Source: Pseudomonas nitroreducens
GTDB taxonomy: Bacteria; Pseudomonadota; Gammaproteobacteria; Pseudomonadales; Pseudomonadaceae
Reading direction: 5' to 3'
NCBI RefSeq assembly: GCF_014204515.1
Contig: NZ_JACHLI010000004.1
Span: forward strand, 62,001-126,000
Length of the DNA: 64,000 nucleotides
Part shown: positions 33,341 through 41,625 of the stretch, piece after piece
Numbering within the stretch: position 1 is the first letter of the stretch
How the letters are laid out: each line of letters begins with the position of its first letter
Made by a program: the position numbers and the translations under genes
The notes under the pieces: generated by a model
Told to the model about the DNA's origin: nothing
The model's input: only the letters and a program-made list of their open reading frames with translations
Database searches by the model: none

Positions 33341-34393
33341 TCATTCCACGCTCTGGTTCTTGACCGGCTTCTGTTCCGCCTTGCGGTCATTGGTGGTGAT
33401 CACGGTGAAGTCCGGATTGCTGCGCATGTCGCGGGTGGACGGCAGGTCGGTGATCACCAGGGTGCTGCCCACGTCCATGCTGGTCAGCAGGTTGCGCAGG
33501 AACTCGCGGTCGAGGCTGAATTTGCCCAGTTGTTCAGCGGGCGTGAGGCCGCGCTGTGGATCGCTGACCTGCACGCTGGTCCAGCGCAGGTTCGGGTTCT
33601 CGCTGTCGATTTCGCTCTGCGATGGTTTCTCCATCAGCGAGAAGGCGGCGACCCCGGTTCGCTCCTCGGGGTGCTCGAAGGCCACTGGCGCGGTGCCGAT
33701 CTGCAGGCCGCCGCGATAGACGTAGAGACGGCGGTCGGCACGGCTGACCAGCACCGAGACCGGGCCCTTTTCCGCGCCCGGATCGCTCCAGAACGGCACC
33801 ACCATGCCGCTGTCGTCGTGCGGGCCGGCGGCCCGCCCGTCGCTGACGATGGGCGCCAGCAGGCCGGGGTGGTAGACCTCCACGGGCGAGCTCTTGGCGT
33901 CGGAGATGATCACGGTGGTGGAGGTGAAACCGGTGACTTCGTAGAGCTTCTTGGCGAACGCCATGGGCAGGCGGATGCAGCCGTGGGAGGCGGGGTAGCC
34001 GGGCAGGTTGCCGGCGTGCAGGGCGATGCCGTCCCAGGTCAGGCGCTGCATGTAGGGCATGGGCGCGCTGTTGTAGAGATCGGAGTGGTACTCGACCTTC
34101 TTCTGCAGGATGGAGAACACGCCGGTGGGGGTTTCCTTGCCCTTCTTGCCCGTGCTGACAGTCGCGACGCCGATGGCGATGCCGTTGCGGTACACGTAGG
34201 CGCGCTGCTCGGTGAGGCTGACCACCAGGGTCACCGGGCCGGCCGGGGAGATCTCCGGATACCAGAGATACTGGCCGGGCTTGAGCGTCTTCAGCGCCAC
34301 CTGCAGGTTCGCGAGCGGCGAGGGCTTGCTCGGATTGGCACAGGCGACGCTGGCGCTCAGGGCGATCAGCAGGGCAACCGAGAGTCTCTTCAT
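33341..34393 (-). CDS. L,D-transpeptidase (YkuD domain), two-part
   Basis: Periplasmic peptidoglycan crosslinking enzyme, 350 residues. Signal peptide 1-20 (cut at A-C-A). The YkuD domain (about 55-185) has L-V-V-S-L-T-E-Q-R-A-Y-V-Y-R-N-G and the catalytic S-H-G-C-I-R-L-P motif with I-A-L-H-A-G-N upstream. A second region (220-320) repeats the entry strand (V-S-V-L-V-S-R-A-D-R-R-L-Y-V-Y-R-G-G) but lacks a catalytic cysteine, so it is a degenerate duplicate. ATG 34393 with AAGGA eight bases upstream. REP elements separate it from rsuA. Confidence 0.9.
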   Translation of the reverse strand: MKRLSVALLIALSASVACANPSKPSPLANLQVALKTLKPGQYLWYPEISPAGPVTLVVSLTEQRAYVYRNGIAIGVATVSTGKKGKETPTGVFSILQKKVEYHSDLYNSAPMPYMQRLTWDGIALHAGNLPGYPASHGCIRLPMAFAKKLYEVTGFTSTTVIISDAKSSPVEVYHPGLLAPIVSDGRAAGPHDDSGMVVPFWSDPGAEKGPVSVLVSRADRRLYVYRGGLQIGTAPVAFEHPEERTGVAAFSLMEKPSQSEIDSENPNLRWTSVQVSDPQRGLTPAEQLGKFSLDREFLRNLLTSMDVGSTLVITDLPSTRDMRSNPDFTVITTNDRKAEQKPVKNQSVE

Positions 34394-34554
34394 CACCTTT
34401 CCTTGGAACACGGGCATGGCTGGGAGCTTAGCCAAGCGGCGAGGAAGGCTGCAAACCGCCGGGCTGAACGGTGTGCGTAGGGATTTTCGGAGACTGACGA
34501 AGTGTTCGGTGCGGAGGGCTTTTCTGTAGGAGTGTCTGGGGAGCAGGCATGAGC

Positions 34555-34650
34555 GTAGGAGCGGACTTTGTCCGCGATTGGTCGCAATCCTGCTCCGGGT
34601 CAAATGTGATGCCGAACCCAGCCATCGCGCACGAAGTCCGCTCCTACGGG
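34555..34650. repeat. inverted pair of REP elements (GTAGGAGCGGAC)
   Basis: GTAGGAGCGGACTTTGTCCGC at 34555 onward and CGCACGAAGTCCGCTCCTAC ending near 34648 form a palindromic pair (a BIME-like unit), each arm itself hairpin-forming (GCGGAC..GTCCGC). The right end overlaps the last codons of rsuA. The same REP family fills the 44.4-46.0 kb island. Confidence 0.8.
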
Positions 34651-35342
34651 GCCAGTGCTGCGATTTCCTGGGTGGTCAACGCGCGGTATTCGCCCGGCTG
34701 CAATTGAGGGTCAAGGTGGAGGCTGCCCATGCTCTCGCGATGCAGGCGGGCCACCTTGTTCTGGAAGTAACCGAACATGCGCTTGACCTGGTGGTAGCGG
34801 CCTTCGTGCAGGGTCAGGCGGGCGGCGTGGGTGCCGAGGATTTCCAGCTGGGCGGGCAGGGTGGTGAGGTCTTCGAAGGCGAAGTACAGGCCCTGCTCGA
34901 AGGTCTGGATATAGCGCTCTTCGATCGGGTCTTCGGTCTCGACGTAGTAGACCTTGGGCAGCTTGCGTCCGGGCAGGGTCATGCGCCTCGACCATTGCCC
35001 GTCGTTGGTGATCAGCAGCAGGCCGGTGGTGTTGTAGTCCAGGCGTCCGCCGATGTGCAGTTCGTGCTTGTCCGGCTCGTCGAGCAGGTCGAGTACGGTG
35101 CGGTGTTCGGCATCGCGGGTGGCGCTGACGCAGCCGGCGGGCTTGTGCAGCATGAAGTAGCGCGCCGGCTTGCCGGCCTGCAGCAGGTCGTCGTCCAGCT
35201 CCACGCGGGAGAATTCGCGCACCTCGTGGCGGCCGTCACGGACCACCTCGCCATCCACGCGCAGTCGCCCTTCGGCGAGCAGCTGGCGGGCCTGCTGGCG
35301 GTTCAGGTGGGGCAGGTTGGCGATGAAACGATCCAGGCGCAT
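34644..35342 (-). CDS. rsuA: 16S rRNA pseudouridine synthase (RsuA-like)
   Basis: RNA-modifying enzyme, 232 residues. An S4 RNA-binding domain opens the protein (M-R-L-D-R-F-I-A; Q-A-R-Q-L-L-A-E-G-R-L-R-V-D-G), followed by the RsuA/RluB-type synthase domain with the catalytic Asp in G-R-L-D-Y-N-T-T-G-L-L-L and the R-Y-H-Q-V-K-R-M-F motif. RsuA makes pseudouridine 516 of 16S rRNA; length and tail-less C-terminus favour RsuA over RluB. Start ATG 35342 overlaps the upstream cysteine-rich gene stop (ATGA), so they are translationally coupled. Confidence 0.88.
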   Translation of the reverse strand: MRLDRFIANLPHLNRQQARQLLAEGRLRVDGEVVRDGRHEVREFSRVELDDDLLQAGKPARYFMLHKPAGCVSATRDAEHRTVLDLLDEPDKHELHIGGRLDYNTTGLLLITNDGQWSRRMTLPGRKLPKVYYVETEDPIEERYIQTFEQGLYFAFEDLTTLPAQLEILGTHAARLTLHEGRYHQVKRMFGYFQNKVARLHRESMGSLHLDPQLQPGEYRALTTQEIAALAP

Positions 35343-35569
35343 CAGGCGTTCTCGCCGTCCTCGTCCTGCGGCGCAAGGCCGGTCGCGCAGCGCGGGCACA
35401 GGCAGGCGCGATCCACCAGTTCGGGCGGGATGCGCTCCAGCGCATTGCGGTCGATGCGCGTGCTGAAGCACCAGCAGGGCTGGCCTTCCAGCGCCGGATC
35501 GGCCTGGCTGCAGCGGTTGGACTGGCCGCAGAGCGGGCAGCGACTGGGATCGAGGGTAACGTCGTTCAT
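35342..35569 (-). CDS. cysteine-rich CWC family protein
   Basis: 75-residue protein with metal-ligand-like cysteines: R-C-P-L-C-G-Q-S-N-R-C, P-C-W-C-F and C-L-C-P-R-C, eight in all. The C-W-C triplet names the family. It likely binds zinc; function unknown, but it is commonly found in front of rsuA in Pseudomonas. Its stop shares an ATGA with the rsuA start. The tail is acidic (D-E-D-G-E). Confidence 0.85.
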   Translation of the reverse strand: MNDVTLDPSRCPLCGQSNRCSQADPALEGQPCWCFSTRIDRNALERIPPELVDRACLCPRCATGLAPQDEDGENA

Positions 35570-35665
35570 GGCCGGTCAGGGCAGGCAATGGCGGTGGGGC
35601 GGGCGCACAGGGTGCAGCGCCGATCCGACTCGTGCAAGGGGAATCGGATCGGCGCGGTGGTGCCG

Positions 35666-36502
35666 TCAGGGCATGTCGATGCGCCGTATCCAGGGCTCCA
35701 GGCGACGGCCGAAGGCGACTTCGGCGACGTAGGGATGCGGCAGGCCATCGGCGGCACGGTGGGGCTGCGTGGTGAGCCGGTCCAGGCGTTCGCGCCACTG
35801 GTGCGGCACGTTGAGGCTGTCGGTGCCGACCGAGCTGGCGGTGCCGCCCAGCGTCCAGATGTGCTGGTAGTAGTTGGAAACGGGGCGGACCTGGCCGTGG
35901 ACGATAAGGTAGCGCTGGCGGTCGGGGTAGCGCGCGCGCAGGGCCTGCAGGTCGAGGCCGACGTCCTTGAGCAGCAGGCGCGTGTCGGTCTTCTCCTCGC
36001 TGTCCAGCTCGCGGCGGATGAAGTCGCGCTCGTCCGCCAGGCGCGCATTCTGCGGCGCGGCGTCGGCGGCCTGGCGAGCCTCGTCGAGACGCTTGCGGGT
36101 CAGCTCCACTTCGCGCTGGTACAGCGGGCCATCGAGTTCCAGCACCAGCAGCGCCTCGCGAGCCTGCTGGCGGCCGAAGCGCCGGGCGCTGTCGTCGTCC
36201 ACCTGCTCGGGCATGCGGAAGCCGAGTTCGGCCATCTTCCGGCTGTCCAGGGCCGGCTGCCAGCCGCGATTGTGTTGTCGCGCCAGGTCATCGCGGCTGG
36301 GTGTGCGCCAGCGCAGACGCAGGCTCAGGCCGCTGTTTTCCTTGTACCAGTCGCTGTTGCGCAGCAGTTCGCGCTGGCTGAGCGGCAGTACGCTGTCCGG
36401 CTCGCCGGAGCGGTTCCAGGCGACGCCGCCCAGGGCCACGGCATTGACCAGCAGGATCAGGCCGACGCCGCCGGCCAGGGCATGGGTGCGCGTCCAGTTC
36501 AT
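35666..36502 (-). CDS. DUF4824-type membrane-anchored protein
   Basis: 278 residues: a single N-terminal TM helix (about 8-28; G-G-V-G-L-I-L-L-V-N-A-V-A-L-G-G-V-A-W), then a mostly periplasmic domain rich in Arg and Asp with R-L-R-W-R-T-P and a helical stretch around residues 110-150. It resembles DUF4824 proteins; no function is known. It overlaps the preceding DUF2157 gene by four bases (ATGA), so the two are co-translated and the products probably interact. ATG 36502 chosen for this overlap; the longer frame is a shadow of DUF2157. Confidence 0.8.
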   Translation of the reverse strand: MNWTRTHALAGGVGLILLVNAVALGGVAWNRSGEPDSVLPLSQRELLRNSDWYKENSGLSLRLRWRTPSRDDLARQHNRGWQPALDSRKMAELGFRMPEQVDDDSARRFGRQQAREALLVLELDGPLYQREVELTRKRLDEARQAADAAPQNARLADERDFIRRELDSEEKTDTRLLLKDVGLDLQALRARYPDRQRYLIVHGQVRPVSNYYQHIWTLGGTASSVGTDSLNVPHQWRERLDRLTTQPHRAADGLPHPYVAEVAFGRRLEPWIRRIDMP

Positions 36503-37575
36503 GCGGTGGTCCCTCCCAGCAGGCCGTGGGCCCGGCGCAGACGGCGCAGCACCAGCAGGATCAGCACCGCGCAGAGGCCGAGCACGAGGAAGAACAGGTA
36601 CTTGGGCATGATCTCCCACCACCAGTCGAAGAACTTGGTGTAGAGGAAGATGACGAAGAAGGTCAGGCCGGTGTTCACCACCTCCGGCCACTCGCGGCGT
36701 GCGCCCAGCCAGATGACCAGCGCCGAGGCGACGAAGCCCAGTACCTGGTAGAGGCTTTCCACCGTGGCGAAGCCCAGCGGCAGGTAGCTGCCGCCGCCCC
36801 AGTTGGCCAGCACCAGCATCGGCAGGAACAGCCCGAGCAGGCCGAATATCCGGTAGATCGCAGCGAAGCCGTCGAAGCGGTTCTGCGCGATGAACGAGGG
36901 CACGAGGAAGATCAGCAGCGCGGCGGGGAAGAAGTTTTCCGGGCGCTCGCCCACGTCCAGCCAGTACACGCCGCTCCAGGTGCCGACCCTTGCGGCGACG
37001 AAGCCCATCACGCAGATCAGCGCGGCGGCCAGCAGCAGGCGGGTGTTGCAGGTGTAGGCCAGCAGCAGGGCGTAGGCGGCCCAGGGCAGCAGGGCCTTGT
37101 CCGAGGGGGTGATGTTGAAGATCTGCCCGACCATGGTGAGGTTCAGCACCAGGCAGGCGAAGGCGAGCATGGCGCCGAGCTTGGCGAAGTAGCCGGAGGC
37201 GTCGCGGCGCTGCAGGACGAGGGTGAGCAGCAGGCTGACGAGGGAAGCGCCAATGAGGATGGCGACCTGCACGGTTTCGCTGAACAGCCCCCAGAACTGG
37301 TAGAACAGGAAGAACAGGCTGGCGGCCAGGGCCAGCGCGCCGAGGAAGGAGGCGATGCGCATGCCCAGGGAGAGGCGGTGGTCCTGGCTGTCGCGGTCGA
37401 TGTCGAAACGCGCGCGGTAGTCGGCGAGCAGGCGTTGCTGGTGTGCGTGCAGGCGCTCGCGCTGAGGGGCGTCGAGGACGAGTGCACCTTCGTCCTGCAG
37501 GCGCACCAGTTCGCGGTCGAAGGCCAGGATGTCGTTGACGCGGAGCTGCGCCTGCTGATGGCTGAGGTCGGGCAT
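36499..37575 (-). CDS. DUF2157 domain membrane protein
   Basis: 358-residue polytopic inner-membrane protein. A soluble N-terminal helical region (1-75, the DUF2157 part; L-Q-D-E-G-A-L) is followed by about ten to eleven hydrophobic segments from residue 77 to 345. The mid part carries N-W-G-G-G-S-Y-L-P-L-G and F-F-D-W-W-W-E, aromatic membrane-edge patches. No catalytic motif recognised. First gene of a two-gene unit with the DUF4824 protein; cellular role unknown. Confidence 0.85.
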   Translation of the reverse strand: MPDLSHQQAQLRVNDILAFDRELVRLQDEGALVLDAPQRERLHAHQQRLLADYRARFDIDRDSQDHRLSLGMRIASFLGALALAASLFFLFYQFWGLFSETVQVAILIGASLVSLLLTLVLQRRDASGYFAKLGAMLAFACLVLNLTMVGQIFNITPSDKALLPWAAYALLLAYTCNTRLLLAAALICVMGFVAARVGTWSGVYWLDVGERPENFFPAALLIFLVPSFIAQNRFDGFAAIYRIFGLLGLFLPMLVLANWGGGSYLPLGFATVESLYQVLGFVASALVIWLGARREWPEVVNTGLTFFVIFLYTKFFDWWWEIMPKYLFFLVLGLCAVLILLVLRRLRRAHGLLGGTTA

Positions 37576-37808
37576 GACCGGTCCTTGCGGAGGATGATGC
37601 TGGGACTCTAGCTGCTGGCGGGGCGTGGTTCCATGGGAGAGATGGGCGGGGGGAGGCGTGGCGTTTTACGCCATCAGGGATCGGTAGCGCCTCCATGATG
37701 AAGCAAGCCTGGGTCTGGATGCTGGTACGCGCCAGTCGAAAGGCAGGAGCGCGCGGCGCGCACCGGGCGGCAGACTGCGGTGACCTTCATCCTGAGGATT
37801 GCCTCGCC

Positions 37809-38066
37809 ATGTCCGAATTGCTGAGTTTCGCCAAGGGCGCGCTGACCACTTTCTGGCTCGCCGCCGTGCTCAACCTGATCTACCCCTTCGGCGAGTTGCA
37901 CCGCCCCCTGCTGTGGCTCTCCGCGATCCTGTTGGTGGTGCATGTGGGCGAGGTGCTGTTGCTGGCGCGGCGGCGTTCGGTCACGGAGAAAGTGCAGGTC
38001 CTGCTGTTCGGCGTGCTGCACCTGCAGAGCCGCAAGCTGCGCCGCCTGGAAACTGTAAACGGCTGA
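37809..38066 (+). CDS. DUF1145 family small membrane protein
   Basis: 85 residues with two TM helices (about 12-30 and 38-55; L-L-W-L-S-A-I-L-L-V-V-H-V-G-E-V-L-L-L) and a basic C-terminal tail (R-K-L-R-R-L). Matches the short DUF1145 proteins of Pseudomonas. ATG 37809 lies after a GAGG that is somewhat distant; the frame open from 37695 has no coding character upstream. No function known. Followed by the small lipoprotein gene. Confidence 0.78.
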   Translation: MSELLSFAKGALTTFWLAAVLNLIYPFGELHRPLLWLSAILLVVHVGEVLLLARRRSVTEKVQVLLFGVLHLQSRKLRRLETVNG

Positions 38067-38189
38067 TTTACCCAAGCTTTACCTTCGGCTGTGGCACCGC
38101 CTTCTGACAGACAGGTCTGATCTTCCGAGACCGGAAGAATGTACGCCCCGCACCCCGGCGGGGCGGCCGTCTCGCCTGATGGAGGCGCC

Positions 38190-38351
38190 ATGCGTCGATT
38201 TTTCGCTGCTGTACTGATGATCCTTCCGTTGACCGGCTGTGTGGTCTACGAGCATGACCATGGAGGCTGGCGTGATCGACCGCACTACTACCGTCCGGCA
38301 CCGCCGCCGCCGGCTTACTACGGTGGGCCTTACCAGAATTGGCGTCGGTGA
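38190..38351 (+). CDS. small His/Tyr/Pro-rich lipoprotein
   Basis: 53-residue putative lipoprotein. The signal peptide ends in the lipobox L-T-G-C (Cys 17); the mature part is V-V-Y-E-H-D-H-G-G-W then R-P-H-Y-Y-R-P-A-P-P-P-P, rich in His, Tyr and Pro. GGAGG stands five bases before ATG 38190, a strong start. No homologue recalled with a function; similar short lipoproteins are common in Pseudomonas. Metal binding through the histidines is conceivable only. Confidence 0.75.
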   Translation: MRRFFAAVLMILPLTGCVVYEHDHGGWRDRPHYYRPAPPPPAYYGGPYQNWRR

Positions 38352-38377
38352 GCTGCCAGCCTTGACCAAGGGCAGGA

Positions 38378-38410
38378 GCCCCTCACCCTGACCCTCTCCC
38401 AGGGGGTGAG
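38378..38410. repeat. CCCCTCACCC-CCCTCTCCC element, single copy
   Basis: CCCCTCACCCTGACCCTCTC followed by CCAGGGGGTGAGG; same dispersed family as 9118-9236, here folded as one short hairpin after the lipoprotein gene. Confidence 0.7.
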
Positions 38411-38444
38411 GCCGGCCCAGGTGCGGGCTTGAATGAATGCATAA

Positions 38445-38526
38445 CCGTAGGATGGGTGGAGCGCAGCGATACCCATCAGGCCCTCCCGGAATCGATGGGT
38501 ATCGCTGCGCTCCACGCCATCCTATA
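38445..38526. repeat. inverted pair of GTAGGATGGGTGGAG elements
   Basis: Left arm 38445-38480 (CGTAGGATGGGTGGAGCGCA...) and right arm 38493-38526 are near-perfect reverse complements around a 12-base spacer. The right arm covers the stop codon of the LysR gene, so the repeat landed at or shaped that gene's end. Confidence 0.8.
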
Positions 38527-39442
38527 AAGAGCTTTGCGTGGCGTTGAACGCCGCGTCCTCTTCCAGCAGCATCTCGACGAACTGGCCGGCCGCCGGCGAA
38601 AGGCTGCGGCTGGCATGGCGTACCAGGGCGTAGGCCGAGCCGCGTCCGGCGAACTCGCCGCTGTCCGGCCAGGGCAGCACCGCCAGGGTTCTGGCCTGGA
38701 CATCGGCGGCCACCACATCCCAGGTCGCCAGGCAGAGCACGTCGCTGCCCTTCACCAGTTCCTTGAGCATCAGCACGTCATCGCATTGCACGCTCAGCGG
38801 CTGCTCACGGCCGAGGGTGCGCGCCAGGCCGTCGTGGGCATCGCGCGGCAGGCGCGGGCCGGCGAGCGGGTAGTCGAGTACGCGCTCGATCGCGGGTTGG
38901 CTGCCGAGCAGCGGGTGTCCCGGCCGGCAGAACAGCACGCCGCGGTGCACGCGCAGCGGCAGGATGTCCAGGCGGCTGTCGCCTTCGAGTTCGCGGTAGT
39001 CGGCGATGAACAGTTCGATTTCATCATCCAGCAGGCGCTGGTGCAGTTCGCCCCAGTTCTCGATGGAGAGCAGTATCGACACCTTCGGGTGCGCGCTGCT
39101 GTAGCGCGCCAGTACCTGCGGCATCAGCCGCGCACCGGGGAAGGGCCCGGCGCCCAGGCGCAGTTCACCGGTTTCCAGGTCGGCCAGTTGCAGCACGGCG
39201 TTGCGCAGCGCGCGGTCGCCGGCCAACAGGCGGCGGGCGTGTTCCAGCACCAGCCGGCCGTGGGCGGTGAGGGTGACGCCACGCGGGTTGCGGTCCACCA
39301 GCTGGCAATTCAACTGGCCTTCCAGCGCCTGGATGCTGCGCGACAGGGCGGGTTGACTAAGATTCACCGCATCGGCGGCGCGGGCGAAGTGACCGTGTTC
39401 GGCGAGGGCGACGAAGTGGCGTAGCTGGCGAAGATCGCTCAT
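38522..39442 (-). CDS. sdsB1: LysR regulator divergent from SDS hydrolase (SdsB1-like)
   Basis: LysR-type regulator, 306 residues. The N-terminal HTH is classic (L-R-Q-L-R-H-F-V-A-L-A-E-H-G-H-F-A-R-A-A-D-A-V-N-L-S-Q-P-A, residues 4-32), followed by the effector-binding domain. It is divergent from the alkylsulfatase gene with 97 bases between starts, the same arrangement as PA0739-PA0740 in P. aeruginosa, hence the name. AGGAAG precedes ATG 39442. Likely activates the sulfatase gene in response to alkyl sulfates. The stop codon lies inside a repeat arm. Confidence 0.85.
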   Translation of the reverse strand: MSDLRQLRHFVALAEHGHFARAADAVNLSQPALSRSIQALEGQLNCQLVDRNPRGVTLTAHGRLVLEHARRLLAGDRALRNAVLQLADLETGELRLGAGPFPGARLMPQVLARYSSAHPKVSILLSIENWGELHQRLLDDEIELFIADYRELEGDSRLDILPLRVHRGVLFCRPGHPLLGSQPAIERVLDYPLAGPRLPRDAHDGLARTLGREQPLSVQCDDVLMLKELVKGSDVLCLATWDVVAADVQARTLAVLPWPDSGEFAGRGSAYALVRHASRSLSPAAGQFVEMLLEEDAAFNATQSSL

Positions 39443-39539
39443 GCGCTTCCTGCATTGATCGGTAATTTGGAATGCATTGGAATTATTAGCGCGACGGCCG
39501 GCATAGTGCGAGCACAACAACAATTTCCGGAGCCTGCCG

Positions 39540-41513
39540 ATGTCCCGTCTTTCCGCTGCCGTGCTGCTTGCCAGCCTCTGTCCCGGCCTGCTGCTCGCTG
39601 CCGAGCAGCCCAAACCGGCGTCCACCTTCACCGAGGCGGCGCAGGAGCAGGTGCGCCAGTCGCTGCCCTTCAGCGATCGCGCCGATTTCGAGCGGGTGGA
39701 GAAGGGCCTGATCAAGCGCCCCGAGAACCTGGTGATCAAGAACGATGACGGCTCCGTCGCCTGGGAACTGGGCGACTACGACTTCATCAAGGCCGCCAGG
39801 GACGTCGCCAGCGTCAACCCCAGCCTGATGCGCCAGGCCCAGCTGAACCTCAGCTACGGCCTGTTCAAGGTCACCGACGGCATCTACCAGGTGCGCGGCT
39901 TCGACCTCGCCAACACCACCTTCATTGAGGGCAAGACCGGCTGGATCGTCATCGATACCCTGACCACCCCCGCCACCGCGAAAGCCGCCTACGCCCTGGT
40001 CAGCCAGGAGCTGGGGCAGAAGCCGATCCGCGCGGTGATCTACAGCCACGCCCATATCGACCACTTCGGCGGGGTGAAGGGGCTGGTGTCCCAGGAGCAG
40101 GTGGATAAGGGCGAGGTGCAGATCATCGCGCCCAAGGGCTTCATGGAGGCGGCGATCAAGGAGAACGTGATGGCCGGCAACGCCATGCTGCGCCGCGCCA
40201 CCTACCAGTACGGCACGTTGCTGCCCAAGGGCCCGAACGGCCAGGTCGACATGGCCATCGGCAAGGGCGTGGCCCACGGGCCGATGAGTATCATCGCGCC
40301 GACCAGGCTGATCGAGGGCAACCTGCAGGACCTGGAAATCGATGGCGTGCCCTTCACCTTCCAGAACACCCCGGGCACCGAATCGCCGGCGGAGATGAAC
40401 GTCTGGCTGCCGCAGCAGAAGGCGCTGCTGATGGCCGAGAACGTCACCGCCACCCTGCACAACCTCTACACCCTGCGCGGCGCCGAGACCCGCGATCCGC
40501 TGGGCTGGAGCAAGTACATCAACGAGGCGTTGCACCGTTTCGGCGACCAGGCCGAGGTGATGTTCGCCGTGCACAACTGGCCGCGCTGGGGGCACGAGGA
40601 CATCGTCCATACCCTGGAGAAACAGCGCGACATGTACGGCTACCTCAACGACCAGACCCTGCACCTGGCCAACAACGGTGTGACCATCAACCAGATCCAC
40701 GAGCGCCTGAAAGTGCCGCCGGAGCTGGCCTACGAGTGGTTCAACCGCGGCTACCACGGCAGCGTCAGCCATAACGTGCGAGCGGTGGTGAACAAGTACC
40801 TGGGCTACTACGACAGCAACCCGGCGACCCTGAACCCGCTGGCGCCGGAAGATTCGGCGGTGAAGTACGTCGAGTTCATGGGCGGCGCCGACCACCTGCT
40901 GCAGATGGCCAGGGCCTCGTTCGACAAGGGCGAGTACCGCTGGGTGGTGGAGGTGGTCAACAAGCTGGTGTTCGCCGACCCGAGCAACCAGGCCGCGCGC
41001 AACCTGCAGGCCGACGCCCTGGAGCAGCTCGGCTACCAGGCGGAGAACGCCGGCTGGCGCAACAGCTACCTGGTCGCCGCCCAGGAGCTGCGCAATGGTG
41101 TGCCGCGTGACCTGCCGTCGCTGCGCGCGGGCAGTCCCGATGCCCTGGCGGCGATGGACACCGGCCTGCTGTTCGACTACCTGGGCGTGCGCCTGAACGC
41201 CGAGAAGGCCGAGGGCGAAGATTTCAGCATCAACCTGGTGTTGCCGGACAAGAACGAGAAATACCTGCTGGAGCTGAAGAACTCGCACCTGAACAACATC
41301 GCCGGTGTGCAGGACGAGAACGCCGGGCAGACCGTGACCATCGACCGCGCCGACCTCAACCGCCTGATGCTCAAGGAAGTCTCGCCGGTACGCCTGGTGT
41401 TCGAGGGCAAGCTCAAGAGCTCGGGCAATCCGCTGCTGCTGGCCAGGCTGTTCGGCCTGCTGGAGGACTTCAACTTCTGGTTCGACATCGTCACGCCGCC
41501 GCAGAAGAGCTGA
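39540..41513 (+). CDS. sdsA1: SdsA1-type alkyl sulfatase (SDS hydrolase)
   Basis: Secreted zinc metallo-beta-lactamase-fold sulfatase, 657 residues, equal to the family norm. Signal peptide 1-20 (cut after L-L-A-A). Zinc motif S-H-A-H-I-D-H-F-G-G, then T-E-S-P-A-E-M-N and a second-shell His in V-H-N-W-P-R-W-G-H; the middle helical part is the dimerisation domain and the last 130 residues the SCP2-like hydrophobic-substrate domain. It removes sulfate from primary alkyl sulfates such as dodecyl sulfate, giving carbon and sulfur. Divergent LysR regulator; ends at a strong terminator. Confidence 0.93.
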   Translation: MSRLSAAVLLASLCPGLLLAAEQPKPASTFTEAAQEQVRQSLPFSDRADFERVEKGLIKRPENLVIKNDDGSVAWELGDYDFIKAARDVASVNPSLMRQAQLNLSYGLFKVTDGIYQVRGFDLANTTFIEGKTGWIVIDTLTTPATAKAAYALVSQELGQKPIRAVIYSHAHIDHFGGVKGLVSQEQVDKGEVQIIAPKGFMEAAIKENVMAGNAMLRRATYQYGTLLPKGPNGQVDMAIGKGVAHGPMSIIAPTRLIEGNLQDLEIDGVPFTFQNTPGTESPAEMNVWLPQQKALLMAENVTATLHNLYTLRGAETRDPLGWSKYINEALHRFGDQAEVMFAVHNWPRWGHEDIVHTLEKQRDMYGYLNDQTLHLANNGVTINQIHERLKVPPELAYEWFNRGYHGSVSHNVRAVVNKYLGYYDSNPATLNPLAPEDSAVKYVEFMGGADHLLQMARASFDKGEYRWVVEVVNKLVFADPSNQAARNLQADALEQLGYQAENAGWRNSYLVAAQELRNGVPRDLPSLRAGSPDALAAMDTGLLFDYLGVRLNAEKAEGEDFSINLVLPDKNEKYLLELKNSHLNNIAGVQDENAGQTVTIDRADLNRLMLKEVSPVRLVFEGKLKSSGNPLLLARLFGLLEDFNFWFDIVTPPQKS

Positions 41514-41567
41514 TCCATCCCTTTCCCTCTGGCGCCGCCGGCTCCCCTGCAGGCCGCGCCAGCACTC

Positions 41568-41609
41568 GATGGCACAATGCGATGATCGCATTGTGCCATT
41601 GTTTTTTTC
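41568..41609 (+). terminator. Rho-independent terminator of sdsA1
   Basis: ATGGCACAATGCGA-TGA-TCGCATTGTGCCAT, a perfect 14-bp stem, followed by TGTTTTTTTCG. It rules out the ATG at 41569 as a gene start. Confidence 0.93.
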
Positions 41610-41625
41610 GCGGCCAGTCTGCACC

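Noticed and set aside
41569..41625. ATG at 41569 as lapG start
   Set aside because: The sequence is one arm and loop of the sdsA1 terminator with a T-run; ATG 41626 is more plausible.
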